The notes beneath the pieces are model-generated. The model saw only the letters and a program-made list of their open reading frames with translations, made no database searches and was not told the DNA's origin. From positions 1 through 33,198 of the forward strand of contig JAJZMH010000002.1 in the NCBI GenBank assembly GCA_021850365.1: DNA of 33,198 bases, in the 5' to 3' direction. This DNA is from a bacterium. GTDB taxonomy: Bacteria; Patescibacteriota; Saccharimonadia; Saccharimonadales; UBA4665. The stretch's first letter is position 1. Each line of letters starts with the position of its first letter. Of this stretch, positions 31,634-33,198 are shown piece by piece. A program made the position numbers and the translations under genes.

Positions 31634-32239
31634 ATGTTCAAAGATTTTGTTTTACATATTAATCGAAATGATTTACGTATATCTAAATTAATCGAAAAAT
31701 ACGGGGATGTTGATCTTAAAGAATCAAAACATAAATTTAAAAGTTTAGTTAATATAATAGTCTCTCAACAATTAAGTACTAGCTCTGCTCAAAAAATATT
31801 TAATAAATTAGCATCGAGATTAAATAATAACTTTGATCCAAATTTAGTCTTAAATCTTAATGACCAGGATTTTAAAGAAATAGGACTTAGTAAACAAAAA
31901 ATTAAATATATTAAAGGGTTATCTTCCGAGATTATTAAGAAAGAATTGATTCTTGATGATTTGAAATCAAAACCAGATAAGTTAATTCATCAACGTTTAC
32001 TTAAGTTAAATGGCTTTGGGAATTGGTCGGCAGATATATTTCTTTTATTTGGGCTTGGAAGAGAAAATGTATTAGTTAGTTCCGATTATGGGATTCGTAA
32101 AGCTATCCAAAGTTTATATAAATTAAAGCAATTACCTAGCCCTGAACAAGTCTTTAAAATAGCTAAAGAACGGCGATGGGAACCATATTGCTCTTATGTT
32201 TGTCTTTATCTTTGGAAATCTTTAGAAAATAGTTCTTAA
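31634..32239 (+). CDS. HhH-GPD DNA glycosylase (AlkA/3-methyladenine type)
   Basis: A 201-residue base-excision glycosylase: an N-terminal IIVSQQLSTSSAQKIF helix (41-56), a helix-hairpin-helix with LKLNGFGNWSADIFLLF (123-139), and the catalytic aspartate D151 in SSDYGIRKA. There is no iron-sulfur cluster motif, and the residues favour the 3-methyladenine glycosylase II group over Nth/MutY. It removes alkylated purines. A TAAAAT box is 7 nt before the ATG. Its 3' end overlaps the convergent aspS by 18 nt. Confidence 0.88.
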   Translation: MFKDFVLHINRNDLRISKLIEKYGDVDLKESKHKFKSLVNIIVSQQLSTSSAQKIFNKLASRLNNNFDPNLVLNLNDQDFKEIGLSKQKIKYIKGLSSEIIKKELILDDLKSKPDKLIHQRLLKLNGFGNWSADIFLLFGLGRENVLVSSDYGIRKAIQSLYKLKQLPSPEQVFKIAKERRWEPYCSYVCLYLWKSLENSS

Positions 32240-33198
32240 ACCAAGTTCTTTTAACTGTTTATCATCAACTACGCTTGGGGAATTCATCATTAGATCAACT
32301 CCAGATCCGTTTTTTGGAAATGCTATAATTTCACGAATATTAGGTTCATCAATTAAAATCATCAGTATTCGATCAACCCCAAAGGCACAACCTCCATGAG
32401 GTGGAGCTCCATATCTAAAAGCATTAACCATTGCACCAAATTTTTGATCAACAACTTCTTTTGAATAACCAATATTTTCAAAAGCTTTGTACATAATTTG
32501 TGGATCATGATTTCTAATTGCTCCTGAACAAATTTCATATCCGTTCATAACCATGTCATATTGATCGGCAGAAACTGAAAGTAAATTATCTGTGTTTAAG
32601 GCTTCAAGTCCTCCTTTTGGCATAGAAAAAGGATTATGGCCAAAATCTATTTTTTGATTTGTTTCATCCCATTCATAATACGGAAAATCTACCACCCAAA
32701 CTAAAGAAACAATACTGTTGTCTTTAAGATTTAAATCAGTGGCGATTTCATTTCGAAGCTTCCCTAAAACTTTGTGAACTATTTCAGCTTTATCTGCACC
32801 AAAAAAAATTAAATCTCCATCAGAAAGTTCCATTTTTTGAGTAATTAAATTAATCTCGTCTTCACTTAAAAATTTTGTTATTGGGGAACGTAATTCATTT
32901 CCTTCTTTAAGAATATAGGCTAATCCTTTAGCTCCTTCTTCTTTGGCAAGATCGGTATAATGATCAATTTGAGATCTTGAGAGCTTGGATCCATTAACTA
33001 CCTTAATAGCCTTAATAATTCCTCCTGACTGTAGTGCATTTTTAAATACTTCAAAATTTGTGTTCTTGAAACAATCATTTAAATTAATTAACTTTAGGTC
33101 AAAACGCAAATCTGGTTTATCTGAACCATAGTTTTCGATAGCTTCTTGATAACTTAAGATTGGTGTTTCTTCAGATAATAACTTCTTAGATGCAAAAT
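32222..33198 (-). CDS. aspS: Aspartyl-tRNA synthetase, 5' end beyond window
   Basis: Class II synthetase, C-terminal 325 residues visible. The frame is open to the right edge. The apparent TTG start at 33109 is internal, because upstream codons give YGSDKPD and continue into LRFDL, a conserved AspRS segment. The GAD insertion domain, DFGHNPFSMP, NGYEICSGAIRNHD and motif 3 (GGCAFGVDRILMIL) follow. The enzyme charges tRNA-Asp; whether it also charges tRNA-Asn is undecided. The common HHPFT motif here is GHNPFS. Confidence 0.93.
   Translation of the reverse strand, partial: FASKKLLSEETPILSYQEAIENYGSDKPDLRFDLKLINLNDCFKNTNFEVFKNALQSGGIIKAIKVVNGSKLSRSQIDHYTDLAKEEGAKGLAYILKEGNELRSPITKFLSEDEINLITQKMELSDGDLIFFGADKAEIVHKVLGKLRNEIATDLNLKDNSIVSLVWVVDFPYYEWDETNQKIDFGHNPFSMPKGGLEALNTDNLLSVSADQYDMVMNGYEICSGAIRNHDPQIMYKAFENIGYSKEVVDQKFGAMVNAFRYGAPPHGGCAFGVDRILMILIDEPNIREIIAFPKNGSGVDLMMNSPSVVDDKQLKELGLRTIF

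Noticed and set aside
33109-33111. TTG start codon for aspS
   Set aside because: The frame is open upstream to the window edge and encodes the conserved YGSDKPD segment, so the TTG is an internal leucine codon.
1-33198. CRISPR array
   Set aside because: No set of regularly spaced repeats was seen; the direct repeats present occur in pairs or as a short nonamer triplet.

Overview
This is a low-GC bacterial chromosome window. It suggests a candidate-phyla (Patescibacteria/CPR) bacterium, possibly close to Saccharibacteria. The grounds are compact core genes, many short membrane or secreted proteins without familiar relatives, a minor-pilin operon, and many genes whose -10 box lies only 6-10 nt before the start codon. 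The taxonomic placement is inference; no rRNA gene is present. TGA is used as a normal stop, so no recoding is apparent.

Layout: 1-6593 (minus) is housekeeping: a guanylate-kinase-like gene cut by the window edge, lepA, murJ, ftsH and tilS. A TauE-type permease (plus) and an elongator tRNA-Met(CAU) follow. The 3' half of that tRNA is overlapped antisense by the end of a large serine recombinase gene (7508-9052). From there to about 14.1 kb is accessory DNA: small recombinase-associated ORFs, a winged-helix-like protein, a TerS-like protein, and three plus-strand membrane-anchored N/Q/S-rich proteins. Shared repeats record how this segment was rearranged. 14119-18676 (minus) is a minor-pilin operon with a frameshifted small gene near its end.

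18.7-20.4 kb is the most unusual stretch. It holds a promoter-equipped, strongly folded RNA candidate, tRNA-like fragments, a ribbon-helix-helix/PIN toxin-antitoxin pair with an inverted-repeat operator, and three divergent tRNA genes (Cys-like GCA, His GUG, and one with anticodon UCA). A recognisable initiator tRNA comes next. A second CAU tRNA of Ile2 type follows at 20968, so all three CAU-anticodon tRNA classes lie in the window, together with tilS, whose product would modify the Ile2 type.

20.4-33.2 kb returns to core functions: an FtsB/DivIC-like protein, a dihydrouridine synthase, an ABC-2 exporter, TsaC, MurC, a HhH-GPD DNA glycosylase and aspS (cut by the right edge). Among them are several single-pass membrane proteins of unknown role. 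Cell-wall synthesis and division (murJ, murC, ftsB-like, ftsH) and tRNA supply or modification (tilS, dus, tsaC, aspS, tRNAs) are the two recurring themes.
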